Below, piece by piece: positions 7,201-7,319 of a stretch of DNA of 7,319 bases. Under the pieces are notes generated by a model, which saw only the letters and a list, made by a program, of their open reading frames with translations, made no database searches and had not been told where the DNA came from. Origin of the DNA: Betaproteobacteria bacterium (GTDB taxonomy: Bacteria > Pseudomonadota > Gammaproteobacteria > Burkholderiales > SG8-41); contig JAHFRO010000119.1 of NCBI GenBank assembly GCA_023266245.1, forward strand, positions 1 through 7,319, read 5' to 3'. The translations under genes were made by a program, and so were the position numbers. Each line of letters begins with the position of its first letter. The stretch's first letter is position 1.

Positions 7201-7319
<119 letters not shown>

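Overview
The window looks like a stretch of a GC-rich betaproteobacterial chromosome. The GroEL and GroES sequences are of betaproteobacterial type, the neighbours are ordinary housekeeping genes (ubiD, dacB, bioA), and the tRNA fragments match tRNA-Phe as I remember it from Betaproteobacteria. The genus cannot be fixed from sequence alone.

Layout. Positions 1-143 hold the last 46 codons of a UbiD-family decarboxylase on the + strand. It converges on a minus-strand pair, bioA (2987-1665) followed 51 nt later by dacB (1613-180); both stop codons lie in the arms of one shared hairpin (141-182). Divergent from bioA is an unrecognised 214-residue protein (3136-3780), followed by a weak terminator-like hairpin and a 10-bp-arm palindrome that looks like a repressor operator. 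Next is the groESL operon (3985-5941), with a sigma-70 promoter (-35 at 3884, -10 at 3907) overlapped by a perfect CIRCE element (3912-3938), so HrcA control is expected. Its 3' untranslated region (5942-6207) holds no gene. It carries a family of hairpins sharing an unusual double-bulge design and ends in a strong intrinsic terminator (6208-6230).

The striking part is 6254-7319. A sigma-70 promoter with a GC-rich discriminator (TTGACG, 17 nt, TTAAAT), typical of stable-RNA genes, precedes four tandem copies of the 5' half of tRNA-Phe, the first of them broken. In every copy the anticodon loop is interrupted directly after G34 by a structured insert of about 140-149 nt. In one place two inserts stand head to tail with no tRNA between them. 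Removing an insert precisely restores a normal Phe anticodon loop (CTGAAAA). Yet the 3' tRNA halves that can be seen stop at or near the T-loop, so none of the complete copies can make a tRNA; the last copy runs off the window. Comparing the inserts shows compensatory base changes in several stems. One stem pairs the insert back onto C32, U33 and G34 of the anticodon loop and leaves a single bulged A exactly at the junction. The insert is too short for, and lacks the hallmarks of, a group I or group II intron. I do not recognise it and regard it as the candidate undescribed system: a new intron-like or mobile structured element, or a tRNA-derived RNA array.

The protein-coding genes are unrelated to the array. 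The array is separated from groEL by a terminator and has its own promoter.
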